A stretch of 64,000 nucleotides of DNA, from contig JAVBTX010000019.1 of the NCBI GenBank assembly GCA_031555935.1, positions 62,001 to 126,000 on the forward strand. Direction: 5' to 3'. Numbering within the stretch: the first letter of the stretch is position 1; each line of letters starts with the position of its first letter. Made by a program: the position numbers and the translations under genes. Source of the stretch: Roseburia_C sp031555935. Its GTDB lineage: Bacteria; Bacillota; Clostridia; Lachnospirales; Lachnospiraceae. Under the pieces are notes generated by a model. That model was given only the letters and a program-made list of their open reading frames with translations. It did not search any database and had not been told where the DNA came from. Below are positions 7,007-15,469 of this stretch, piece by piece.

Positions 7007-9563
7007 AGCCAGAATCACTCCTTTGCATCTTTACGGAAACAAATATCCATCCACCTAAAATGATAGCCGAAAGCGCAGATATTATCAGTCCATATTTCAA
7101 TCCCCCTGGGATATAAAGCATTTCGATTTCATGTGTACCTTCCTCTACTTCAAATGCCATTAACTCGTTTAATCCTGCGTAAGGGGTTACCCGCTCTCCA
7201 TCTACATAGAGATGCCAGCCCTGGTCATATGGTATCGTCAGCAGACAATATTGCTTGTCCCCTTTACTTTCGATTGTACCATAAAGATGATTATTTTTAT
7301 AAGCTTCTATCGTTAACCCCTGCGCCGAAAGTTCATGATAATAATCCTCAAACACCTTCATATCTTGATAGAAGAATCGAGCTTCGTCAATTTTTACATA
7401 GTCTCTTTTCAAATAGACTCTGATTGTAACCTTTTCGCCGATTTCAAATTGTCCCAGCTGCATAATCTGATAATTTTTTTTGGTAAAATATCCGCCTGAA
7501 TCTTCACCATTTATTTTCAGTGTAACCCATTTTCGGTCATCGCTTCGCAAATAAAAAAACAATGGGTTTTCATTCTGAACCGTAAAGCTATACTGGATGT
7601 ATGCCTGTTCCCCATCCTTATCATACTTCACTGAACCATCTTCATTTTTTGAAACGGTAACATCGACCGGCTTAGTTTTTACTTTTTCAACTTCAACAAA
7701 AATATTTTCCGTTTGATTGGAACTCAATGTTTTCCACAATTGATTCTGGTTTTCATACCAGTTATCCCCAAGCGAGTTTTCATTTAGAATTGCTGCATCA
7801 GCCATAAAACCGATTGGCAGCGCATATACATTTTCATATATATTGATATCATTTATTGACTCTAAATAACGATATCCACTTCCCAATTCATCCTGTGTCA
7901 AAAGATACTTTATTCCCAAAAAGCTATCATTGGCATAGGTTGTCCCCGTGTTATAGTAGCTCCAATTGCCATTATTACGGAATCCTAAGCTTCCCATAAA
8001 TTCACGCAAAGAAGCCGTTTCCGCCGAGCTAAAATGCGACAGTCCATGATAACGAAACAGCATTGCATCATTAAAATCTCTTAAAAACGTCTTTTCCATT
8101 CGGTAAAAGCTTTTGTCATTGTCCTTCACATACTCAACTGCCGGTTCTACCTCCCTGACATAAGTCTGGTATTCTGCGATGTTGGTATAATCTAGTTCCT
8201 TCATACAGTATGACCCGTTCATGCATAGCTCAACCAGTATCAGGGCAAGAAAAATCAATCCCCCCACCTTGATACGCCGATATGCAATGATTGCCACCAA
8301 CGCTCCCAGCAGCATGATACCCACACTAAGAATCAATTTCATCTGATTCAGGTATTCAAAATCACCTCTGCCAATCAAATATACGGCCAAGGCATATACT
8401 CCTAATGACAAACCAGCAATCAATATAATTCTCTGATGGCTTCGTTCTTCGGATAACGCTGCATAAGAATCCATTCCCTTTACCGCCATCATCAGCAAAA
8501 CGAAACTGAACAGAAAACTGTATCGATATGGATACCAGATAGGGTAATTAAATCCATGCCAGATAACATTTAATCCATTTAATATCATACAAAGAAATAG
8601 CGATGCCAGCACGAGCATGGAGCCAATTTTAACCTTCCAGCTATATTTCTTTCCCAATAAAAAGAATACCACAAAGAGCAATACCAGAATACCGCAATAA
8701 ATATTTGGCAAACCGGAACGAACCTGTTCCCAGTTAAAACTACCCAACACATATTTGCTCATAAAAGCCCGAAGCGAGAAATTTGGCTCCATTGTAAGTA
8801 TATCCAAATTAATGCCCGACTTCTGTCCCGCCAGAGACTGCTTCACCGGAAGTAGAATAACGGCCGCCAGACCTCCAGCCAGTGCTGATGATAGGGCGTA
8901 TCTTGCCACAATGTTTATCGTCCAATTTTTTCTCTCTGCCACAAAAAACCACTGATACATAAAATAAATGACCGAAAAGATACAAATCATGTAGCCAATA
9001 TAATAGTTTGACACAAGTACATAAAATAATGTTCCTAAGTAAAGCCACGGCTTTTTATTTTCAATTATCTTCTCGATTCCAAGCACTACCAATGGCAGTA
9101 GAATTACATCGTCGATCCAAATCGTATTGGACATATAGACAATATTATATGCCATCAGGGCATATGCGGTCGAAAACATTACATATCTGACTGAAGATTT
9201 CCTTGTGTATATAAAAAAACTAAGCCCGGCAAGTCCTACCTTGAGCAGTGTCACCACCATCGCTGCATTTGGCAGTTGTTCAGTTGGCACGAGTGCATAG
9301 ATGATATTCAGTGGACTGATTAAATAATATGCCGCAAATCCTATCATTTCACCGCCTAATGTTTTTGAAAAACCATATAGAAGCGTTGATGGGTCCTTAA
9401 AAATTTCCTTGAGATAGGAAAAATATGCGGTATACTGACATTCTAAGTCAAGGGTCAGAAATGTTTTGGCACCAAAAGGATAGATTCCAATTAATATCAT
9501 TAACAGAACCATGCCCAAGATCGGTATTAAAAATGCCAGTAAATACAATGTTTTCTTATTCAT
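6975..9563 (-). CDS. yfhO: YfhO-family polytopic membrane glycosyltransferase
   Basis: An 862-residue protein with about 12 membrane segments in its first 430 residues, a large outer-face domain, and a last membrane helix near the C-terminus (about residues 825-845). The N-terminal part has the YfhO features IGIYPFGAKTFLTLDLECQ and FSYLKEIFKDPSTLLYGFSK, and the C-terminal region has PYDQGWHLYVDGE. YfhO proteins are GT-C-like and move a sugar from undecaprenyl phosphate to a wall polymer outside the cell. The partner GT2 enzyme follows directly, with overlapping ends. GAGGAAAG lies about 11 bases before ATG 9563. The third component of such systems, a GtrA-type flippase, is not visible in the window. 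Confidence 0.88.
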   Translation of the reverse strand: MNKKTLYLLAFLIPILGMVLLMILIGIYPFGAKTFLTLDLECQYTAYFSYLKEIFKDPSTLLYGFSKTLGGEMIGFAAYYLISPLNIIYALVPTEQLPNAAMVVTLLKVGLAGLSFFIYTRKSSVRYVMFSTAYALMAYNIVYMSNTIWIDDVILLPLVVLGIEKIIENKKPWLYLGTLFYVLVSNYYIGYMICIFSVIYFMYQWFFVAERKNWTINIVARYALSSALAGGLAAVILLPVKQSLAGQKSGINLDILTMEPNFSLRAFMSKYVLGSFNWEQVRSGLPNIYCGILVLLFVVFFLLGKKYSWKVKIGSMLVLASLFLCMILNGLNVIWHGFNYPIWYPYRYSFLFSFVLLMMAVKGMDSYAALSEERSHQRIILIAGLSLGVYALAVYLIGRGDFEYLNQMKLILSVGIMLLGALVAIIAYRRIKVGGLIFLALILVELCMNGSYCMKELDYTNIAEYQTYVREVEPAVEYVKDNDKSFYRMEKTFLRDFNDAMLFRYHGLSHFSSAETASLREFMGSLGFRNNGNWSYYNTGTTYANDSFLGIKYLLTQDELGSGYRYLESINDINIYENVYALPIGFMADAAILNENSLGDNWYENQNQLWKTLSSNQTENIFVEVEKVKTKPVDVTVSKNEDGSVKYDKDGEQAYIQYSFTVQNENPLFFYLRSDDRKWVTLKINGEDSGGYFTKKNYQIMQLGQFEIGEKVTIRVYLKRDYVKIDEARFFYQDMKVFEDYYHELSAQGLTIEAYKNNHLYGTIESKGDKQYCLLTIPYDQGWHLYVDGERVTPYAGLNELMAFEVEEGTHEIEMLYIPGGLKYGLIISALSAIILGGWIFVSVKMQRSDSGYDNNRNSTVL

Positions 9564-9566
9564 AGA

Positions 9567-11507
9567 TTAATCGCTTTCCTCTAAACTCATCGGCCCCCTG
9601 CCAAACCATCTTCCCATTCCTAAATAAAACAGTACCCACAGCGGACTGGCAAACGGAAGCTCGATATTCTCTGTCAGCAGAAGCAGACCAAAGGATATGG
9701 TAATTGCAACTGACAGAAAGTTTTTCTCCCTACAAGCTTTTTTCAAGCATAGATATAATAGCAACAGGTATGGGATTAATACAAACAAACCATAGCGATA
9801 GGATATTTCTAAAAATCCGTTGTAACTTGCGGTGCGTTGTCTTGCCACCACCAACCGGTCTTCATTTCCCATCAGATTTAGTTTACGGAAATAGTTTTTC
9901 CAGATTAATTGCTTGTCCTGCCGTTCAATTGATTTTACGCTAGAAAGATACTCCGGCTCCGTATTTCTAAGCTGTGCCAGTTGAAGCTCTGTTAGTTTCG
10001 TTTCCTGTACTTCGTTTTTATATTGAAAATCCGTATTCAGCAGCTTTGGTACGTTCTCCATGCCAAGCAAAGTAACTGAAAGCACACCAGCACTAATGAT
10101 TAGCGCCCAAGCTAGCGTCAATATGGTTTTCACGGTGCCAAGAAGCAAGGTTTTTCTTGTTTGGAATTGAATGGCAATCCATAGTAGCAATACAACAAGT
10201 GCCGCCACCAAGCAAATCGGTGTCCAACATAGATATATAAAATATGCCGCAAACGATGCCCCTGTTCCAAATACCGCCAGACGTTTTAAAAAACGTTCAC
10301 TATGCTTTGAATGTAAAACATAGTTTAACTCTGTCAAAAATACGATTAACAAACCCAATGCATAAAAAGACATGTCCTGTCGATTCGCAAAGCCCCCATT
10401 GTATATAATTCCCCCTTTTTTCAATCGGAAAAAGATACAATAGACTACTACTATCGGTAATGTCCATTCCATTCCTTGAATCATATTATGCCAGATTTTT
10501 TTTGATTTTCCGCTTTGATTCCATAGGAAAAAGAAAAATCCGATTCCCAAAAACATTGCATAGCCGGTAAACTTAAAGTATTTGCTAACAAACAAATCTG
10601 AAACACATGCCCACAGCCAGAAAACAAACCAGGCCGATGGCAATACCCCCCGCCAGCTAAGACCCTGCAATGGCTTCTCCCATGACAATAAGCCAATCAA
10701 GATTAATGACAGGCAGCACAATAACACGTTGTATTTATATGCATCTTTATCGTAGTATAACGCCGTCGCCTGCCAGATAATAACTAGCATAAAGAGAAAC
10801 CAAAACAGCAAAATCCGCAGTCTGTTTCGGTGGCGTTCGTCCAATTTCTGAAAACGTTTTCCCCAGTAATCTCCAAATAACTGATAAGCGTACTGCAAAA
10901 TCATGACTGGGGTATACCAGTTTAGTTTTAAGATTGCTAGAATCAAGATTGTCAAAAGAACATATATCCCGACATTTTGACAAAATAGGTTTAAAACATC
11001 TGTCGCTCGCACTGCAAGAACCTTTTCTCGCAGCTGCATCGATTGAATCGAAAATGTCAATCCTATCTGATTTTTGATTCGGATGCGCAGATAAGAAAAT
11101 TTCTGTGGGCACGATATTGGGACAAGGTGCTCACCCTGATTAATGGTATATTCCTGCTCTGAAATAATTTCTTTCGCTCCATTCAGATATTGAATTTTCC
11201 AGACAGCATTTTCTTGGTTCAATGCATCTACATAAAACTGGATGTAGTTCCATTGCCCCTGGGTGGTCATCTTAGCAAATTTCTTTACCGCATTGTTATC
11301 TGCAATGGTAAACGACTTGGTTTCTTTATCATAGATACAATCTGGTGATGATGATGTTAAATCTGATTTTCCAAAATCATATACTTCACCGATATCATAA
11401 AATGCGTTTAAATTTATGGTTCCGGTTGTCCGCATTAATGCAACTACAGAACAGAATAGTACACCGACAAATAGCCAGATATATAATTTTAACTTTGTTT
11501 TGGTCAT
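9567..11507 (-). CDS. O-antigen ligase/polymerase-like membrane protein with an N-terminal ectodomain (paralog 1)
   Basis: A 646-residue protein: one membrane helix (about 8-26), an extracytoplasmic beta-rich domain (about 30-165, beginning INLNAFYDIGEVYDFG), then about 10 membrane segments. The region LIWKNYFRKLNLMGNE followed by SYNGFLEISYRYGLF resembles the Wzy_C/WaaL catalytic loop. The same architecture, down to FYD(I/V)GEV, recurs in the protein at 32671-34674. Such proteins polymerise or ligate lipid-linked glycans. The position usually held by His before Asn is Tyr here (SYNG), whereas the paralog has HNS; it could be less active or use another residue. It lies 14 bases after the MaoC gene and 3 bases before the YfhO-like gene. 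The ribosome site is weak. Confidence 0.72.
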   Translation of the reverse strand: MTKTKLKLYIWLFVGVLFCSVVALMRTTGTINLNAFYDIGEVYDFGKSDLTSSSPDCIYDKETKSFTIADNNAVKKFAKMTTQGQWNYIQFYVDALNQENAVWKIQYLNGAKEIISEQEYTINQGEHLVPISCPQKFSYLRIRIKNQIGLTFSIQSMQLREKVLAVRATDVLNLFCQNVGIYVLLTILILAILKLNWYTPVMILQYAYQLFGDYWGKRFQKLDERHRNRLRILLFWFLFMLVIIWQATALYYDKDAYKYNVLLCCLSLILIGLLSWEKPLQGLSWRGVLPSAWFVFWLWACVSDLFVSKYFKFTGYAMFLGIGFFFFLWNQSGKSKKIWHNMIQGMEWTLPIVVVYCIFFRLKKGGIIYNGGFANRQDMSFYALGLLIVFLTELNYVLHSKHSERFLKRLAVFGTGASFAAYFIYLCWTPICLVAALVVLLLWIAIQFQTRKTLLLGTVKTILTLAWALIISAGVLSVTLLGMENVPKLLNTDFQYKNEVQETKLTELQLAQLRNTEPEYLSSVKSIERQDKQLIWKNYFRKLNLMGNEDRLVVARQRTASYNGFLEISYRYGLFVLIPYLLLLYLCLKKACREKNFLSVAITISFGLLLLTENIELPFASPLWVLFYLGMGRWFGRGPMSLEESD

Positions 11508-11521
11508 ATTTTTGAAATTCT

Positions 11522-11932
11522 TTACGGCGCCTTAACAACCGCATACCCTTCTACGACTTTATCCCCGTTTTGATTAAAAGCATCAGTACTTAATCTAACA
11601 ATTCTTTTTTTATCATTTATGATCTCACTTACAGTTACAACAGCTTTCACCGTATCTCCAATTTTTACTGGCAAAACAAACTTAGCGTTTTGTTCCAGGT
11701 AGATTGTTCCCTCTCCTGGCATTTTCATACCCAGAGCTGCTGAAATCAATCCCGTAATCAAGATTCCATGAGCAATTCGTTCTCCAAATATACTATTTTT
11801 TGCATAATCAGCATTCACATGTGCCGGATTGAAGTCTCCCGTCAATCCGGCAAACATGTAAACATCTGATTCCGATATCGTTTTACTAACACTCGCACTA
11901 TCTCCAATACTGACCATAAAATCTACCGACAA
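11522..11932 (-). CDS. MaoC-like (R)-specific enoyl-CoA/ACP hydratase
   Basis: A 136-residue single hot-dog-fold protein. The hydratase motif GDFNPAHVNADYA supplies the catalytic Asp and His, followed by FGERIAHGIL, all typical of PhaJ-type (R)-specific enoyl-CoA hydratases. These make (R)-3-hydroxyacyl thioesters from 2-enoyl thioesters. It lies in an operon that also holds an acyl ligase, a carrier protein and an MBOAT protein, so it may make the acyl group that is transferred. The indicated start is TTG at 11932 with AGGAAAGG just upstream; ATG 11917 also fits the family length. The alternative is a general metabolic MaoC protein unrelated to the polymer. Confidence 0.85.
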   Translation of the reverse strand: MSVDFMVSIGDSASVSKTISESDVYMFAGLTGDFNPAHVNADYAKNSIFGERIAHGILITGLISAALGMKMPGEGTIYLEQNAKFVLPVKIGDTVKAVVTVSEIINDKKRIVRLSTDAFNQNGDKVVEGYAVVKAP

Positions 11933-11944
11933 CCTTTCCTAATT

Positions 11945-12679
11945 TTAGTCTTCCATGTATTTTTGCAAAACATAATAGCTATCCATAACTGTAAATCCCA
12001 GATTAATCCAAGCTTTTTGAACGGCAATATTATCGATTTGCGTCCCCACTATAAGTCCTTTGAGATTTCCATGTTCTTTCTGCATCCATTTCACGCCCTC
12101 ATATATCATACTAGTATATACACCGATACCTCTATATTTACTAGATACTGCCGAAAGAACCAGATGTCCAAATTCATCCTCCACATATGTCTTACCAGTT
12201 GTAAAACCAACGGGCTCATTGTTATACTCAGCTACTATAACTTTTTCAGCAAAACCATGATAGGAATTTTCAATCCATTGTTCATAATATTTGTCACACA
12301 AATCATTGTCCAGATGTTCATCCGAATGAAACCTGTCTATTGCAAAAGAGGTCCTTGCAATTAACTTTAATCCAGATATATCCTCATCACAGCAGTCCCT
12401 AAGAATACATTTATGTTCTATCTTTGTCAAATTGGCCTTATCAAACAGAAAAACAAATTGAACTAAAGTATCAGCAATCTCATATCCATCTTTTAACGCC
12501 AAATTTAAGAACTTTTTATCTTTTGTACTAACTCTAATTGTAAGATGCTTAATCATCCGGTTACGACTTTCACGGTTTAGTTCTTCAAAGTCAGCTAAAT
12601 TCTCATTATCTTGATAGCTTACATTTCCCATTAAAATCCCAAATATTTCACTATTATATTTATCAACCTCTATGTTCAT
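11945..12679 (-). CDS. GNAT acetyltransferase, WecD/RffC-like
   Basis: A 244-residue protein. Its C-terminal half is a GNAT domain: VIVAEYNNEPVGFTTGK, then LSAVSSKYRGIGVYTSMI with the R/Q-x-x-G-x-G/A acetyl-CoA loop, and IAVQKAWINLGF near the end. The segment FHSDEHLDNDLCDKYYEQW resembles WecD, which N-acetylates dTDP-4-amino-4,6-dideoxygalactose. It may act on the 4-amino group of a nucleotide sugar or on another small amine. It is the first gene after the minus-strand promoter at 12764-12792 and lies 12 bases before the MaoC gene. No clear Shine-Dalgarno site precedes ATG 12679. A matching 4-aminotransferase is present at 29.5-30.7 kb and could supply its substrate; that link is inference. 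Confidence 0.78.
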   Translation of the reverse strand: MNIEVDKYNSEIFGILMGNVSYQDNENLADFEELNRESRNRMIKHLTIRVSTKDKKFLNLALKDGYEIADTLVQFVFLFDKANLTKIEHKCILRDCCDEDISGLKLIARTSFAIDRFHSDEHLDNDLCDKYYEQWIENSYHGFAEKVIVAEYNNEPVGFTTGKTYVEDEFGHLVLSAVSSKYRGIGVYTSMIYEGVKWMQKEHGNLKGLIVGTQIDNIAVQKAWINLGFTVMDSYYVLQKYMED

Positions 12680-12688
12680 AATTATCTA

Positions 12689-12716
12689 TGTGATACTTAC
12701 AGAATTAAATATCACA
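12689..12716. promoter_or_regulatory. Inverted repeat TGTGATA-N14-TATCACA in the leader
   Basis: Perfect 7-base arms separated by 14 bases lie in the predicted 5' leader of the leftward operon, just upstream of the GNAT start. The size and spacing fit either a regulator operator or a small mRNA hairpin. A partial TTTGTGATTA copy lies about 20 bases away. No regulator gene is in the window. Confidence 0.4.
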
Positions 12717-12763
12717 CTTTTCCTTTCTTTTATATTTGTGATTAAATACATTCAGTTTGTTAT

Positions 12764-12792
12764 ATTTTAGCCGAAACCAAGAATAATATCAA
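12764..12792 (-). promoter_or_regulatory. Predicted sigma-A promoter for the leftward operon
   Basis: On the minus strand, TTGATA (12792-12787) and TAAAAT (12769-12764) are separated by exactly 17 bases. They lie 85-113 bases before the GNAT start. This is the only convincing promoter found for the run of genes from 12.7 kb to the left edge. It is almost back-to-back with the plus-strand promoter at 12805-12833. Confidence 0.6.
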
Positions 12793-12804
12793 CCAAAACA
12801 TATA

Positions 12805-12833
12805 TTTACAAAAGCGTCTGTTTGTCTTATTAT
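12805..12833 (+). promoter_or_regulatory. Predicted sigma-A promoter for the MBOAT/SGNH pair
   Basis: TTTACA (12805-12810) and TATTAT (12828-12833) have a 17-base spacer. The predicted start of transcription is about 64 bases before the MBOAT start codon. It is the only plus-strand promoter needed in the window. Confidence 0.6.
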
Positions 12834-12903
12834 AGAAGATGTCTGTTTTTAAATTTGCAACATGCATTATCTGTCTGTTCATACTTTATTTTTGGAGGTA
12901 GCT

Positions 12904-14358
12904 ATGGTATTTAACTCATACATTTTTATACTTGCTTTTTTGCCAATCACATTATTTGTCTATTTTGGACTTTGTAAATTGGGTAATCGTATCTTCTGTA
13001 AAACATGGCTGTTAGTGATGTCCCTTGTTTTTTATGGCTATTTTAATTTCAAATATTTAGCAATTATTATTGCCAGTGTCATGATAAATTATTTTTTCTC
13101 TTACCTAATTAAAAATGGACGTTCCAAAGGATATGCCAAGCCAATCCTTATATTGGCCATTATTCTAAACCTTGGAAGCATCTTCTATTTCAAATACTAT
13201 GATTTTTTTATTGAAAATATAAACGTTGTATTAAAAACCTCTTTCACACTAAAGCACCTTCTCTTACCGCTTGGAATTAGTTTTTTTACTTTTCAGCAAC
13301 TTTCTTACCTTATTGATACCTACAAAGGCGAAATTGTGGAATGTACCCTTTTAGATTATGCATTATACATTACTTTTTTCCCACCGCTAATCGCTGGTCC
13401 TATTGTTTTAAATGGTGAGTTTTTACCGCAAATTAAGAATGAGAAAACCTTTCGAGTTAATCATGAAAATATTTCATATGGAATATACCTTTTTTCAATC
13501 GGTCTATTCAAAAAAGTAATTATTGCTGACACCGTTGCCCTTGCTGTCGAGTGGGGATTTGCTGCTGGTACTCTTACCCAAATGGATGCCATCATCGTAA
13601 TGCTCTCCTATACTTTCCAAATATACTTTGACTTTAGTGGTTATTGTGATATGGCGGCTGGTATTGCATCAATGTTTAATATTAAGTTACCAATGAACTT
13701 CAACTCGCCATATAAAGCAACTTCTATTTTAGAATTTTGGGACAGATGGCATATGACCTTGACAAGATTTTTTAGAAAGTATGTCTATTTTCCACTGGGT
13801 GGCAGCAGAAAAGGCAGTGTACGGACATATGTAAATATTATGATTATTTTTCTCTTAAGTGGCTTATGGCATGGCGCTAATTGGACGTTTATCTTATGGG
13901 GCGCTCTTCATGGAATTGCAAACGCACTGACCAGAATTTTTCATAAGAGCTGGGAGAAAATGCATTCTGCCTTCCGGTGGTTTCTTACCTTCTCTTTTGT
14001 AAACGTTGCTTGGCTTATATTCCGTTCGGATAGTATCGGCTTTGCGGTTAACTTTTTAAAGAATATGATTTCCTTACAAAACTTGTCTATATCCAATGGC
14101 TTATCATCTTGTTTTGAATTTAAGGAAATGCAAATTTTAGCAAAAGTCCTTCATTTATCTCACCTAGCAGAATATATGTCCAATTTTTATGTTTGGATTT
14201 TTCTGTTTTTAGCTGGCTTTATTGTACTTAATTTCAAAAATTGTTATGAACAGAAGTTTGCTCCTACCAAAAGCAAGGCATTTATCTCTGTCTTTTTACT
14301 ATCATGGTGCATACTATCATTATCAGGAATAACAACATTTATATATTTCAACTTTTAA
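12904..14358 (+). CDS. MBOAT-family membrane acyltransferase (AlgI/PatA-like), third set
   Basis: A 484-residue polytopic protein with about 10-11 membrane segments. Hallmarks are LLPLGISFFTFQQLSYLID, YFDFSGYCDMAAGIA, FWDRWHMTLTRFFRKYVYF and LLSGLWHGANWTFILWG, which carries the conserved His. The start ATG 12904 has GGAGG 5 bases upstream; an in-frame ATG 42 bases earlier has no such site. The sequence is closer to AlgI/PatA O-acetyltransferases than the two minus-strand MBOAT proteins, which sit beside carrier proteins. No ligase or carrier gene accompanies it, so it may use acetyl-CoA or share another module's carrier. It forms a two-gene unit with the SGNH-like gene that follows. Confidence 0.9.
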   Translation: MVFNSYIFILAFLPITLFVYFGLCKLGNRIFCKTWLLVMSLVFYGYFNFKYLAIIIASVMINYFFSYLIKNGRSKGYAKPILILAIILNLGSIFYFKYYDFFIENINVVLKTSFTLKHLLLPLGISFFTFQQLSYLIDTYKGEIVECTLLDYALYITFFPPLIAGPIVLNGEFLPQIKNEKTFRVNHENISYGIYLFSIGLFKKVIIADTVALAVEWGFAAGTLTQMDAIIVMLSYTFQIYFDFSGYCDMAAGIASMFNIKLPMNFNSPYKATSILEFWDRWHMTLTRFFRKYVYFPLGGSRKGSVRTYVNIMIIFLLSGLWHGANWTFILWGALHGIANALTRIFHKSWEKMHSAFRWFLTFSFVNVAWLIFRSDSIGFAVNFLKNMISLQNLSISNGLSSCFEFKEMQILAKVLHLSHLAEYMSNFYVWIFLFLAGFIVLNFKNCYEQKFAPTKSKAFISVFLLSWCILSLSGITTFIYFNF

Positions 14359-14369
14359 GGAGGATAAAA

Positions 14370-15449
14370 ATGAAAGCTGCATCCTGGAATAAACTTGTAT
14401 TAGTTTCAACAGTTATTATACTGTTATCATTTGCTGCAATAACGATTGGCATTGATCCATATTTTCATTATCACCAGCCCTTAGAAAGCATGAGATATGA
14501 CTTAAGTAATGAAAGATATCAAAACGATGGAATTGTAAAGAATTTTGACTATGATGCATTAATTACCGGCACTAGTATGACTGAAAATTTTAAAACAAGT
14601 GAATTTGATGAAATCTTCGGTGTTAATTCCATTAAGGTTCCTTTCAGTGGTGCCTATTACAAAGAAATTGATGAAAATGTAAAACAGGCATTAAAAAATA
14701 ATCCTAATTTACGCGTTGTATTAAGGGGCATTGACTCCAATCGTCTACAACTTCATAAAAATATAATGAAATACGATAGTTATCCAACTTACCTATATGA
14801 CAATAATATTTTCAATGATGTTTATTATATTTTTAATAAGAGTATCTTTTTTGATTCCACAAAAGATATTATTAAATGCTGGCTCCGTGGGGAAGAAGGT
14901 TCTATCACTACGTTTGACGACTATATGTTTTGGAATGATCAATTTGATTTTTCAAAGAAGACGGTACTTGACGATTATTCCAGAGGTTCTAAAGTGGAAA
15001 GTGAAGAGAGCCTTACCGAGGCTGAAATTGGGACAATCAGAGAAAATGTGCAACAGAATATTATCCAGACTGCTATCGATAATCCTGATGTAGAATTTTT
15101 ATATTTCTTCCCTCCATATAGCATTATTGATTGGGATGGACTAAATCAGAATGGGCGTACTAAATGGCAGGTAGATGTACAGCGCGTTGCCATTGAAGAG
15201 ATTTTACCTTATAAAAATATTAAATTATATTCTTTCTTTGATAAATATGACCTTATTTGCAACTTGAATAACTATAAGGATGCACAACATTATAGTGCAG
15301 ATATAAACTCCAGCATTTTGCATTGGATCAAGGAGGAGGATGGACTGCTGACATCTGAGAATTATGAGGAATACCTTGCCAGCATCTACTCATTTTACAG
15401 CACATATGATTACGATGGCGAAATATTCAGTGAAGGGCAGAACCAATAA
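14370..15449 (+). CDS. SGNH/DltD-like partner of the plus-strand MBOAT
   Basis: A 359-residue protein with one N-terminal membrane helix (about residues 10-28), then a domain predicted outside the cell. ITGTSMTENF at about residue 70 is in the position of the SGNH Ser loop, and YKDAQHYSADINSSIL near residue 305 offers the Asp/His pair. The Ser loop reads G-T-S rather than G-D-S or G-S-S. The start ATG 14370 has AAGGAGG 5 bases upstream; earlier in-frame starts overlap the MBOAT gene and lack a site. The expected role is acyl transfer together with the MBOAT protein. It ends inside the convergent terminator hairpin. Confidence 0.75.
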   Translation: MKAASWNKLVLVSTVIILLSFAAITIGIDPYFHYHQPLESMRYDLSNERYQNDGIVKNFDYDALITGTSMTENFKTSEFDEIFGVNSIKVPFSGAYYKEIDENVKQALKNNPNLRVVLRGIDSNRLQLHKNIMKYDSYPTYLYDNNIFNDVYYIFNKSIFFDSTKDIIKCWLRGEEGSITTFDDYMFWNDQFDFSKKTVLDDYSRGSKVESEESLTEAEIGTIRENVQQNIIQTAIDNPDVEFLYFFPPYSIIDWDGLNQNGRTKWQVDVQRVAIEEILPYKNIKLYSFFDKYDLICNLNNYKDAQHYSADINSSILHWIKEEDGLLTSENYEEYLASIYSFYSTYDYDGEIFSEGQNQ

Positions 15450-15463
15450 TTGGTTCTGGCCCC
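15435..15463. terminator. Bidirectional intrinsic terminator between convergent genes
   Basis: GGGCAGAACCAAT and ATTGGTTCTGGCCC form a stem of about 13 pairs with one bulge. Both sides are A/T-rich (CTTATTATTAAT to the right). It lies between the plus-strand SGNH gene, whose stop codon is within it, and the minus-strand Wzz-like gene ending at 15470. Confidence 0.8.
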
Positions 15464-15469
15464 TTATTA

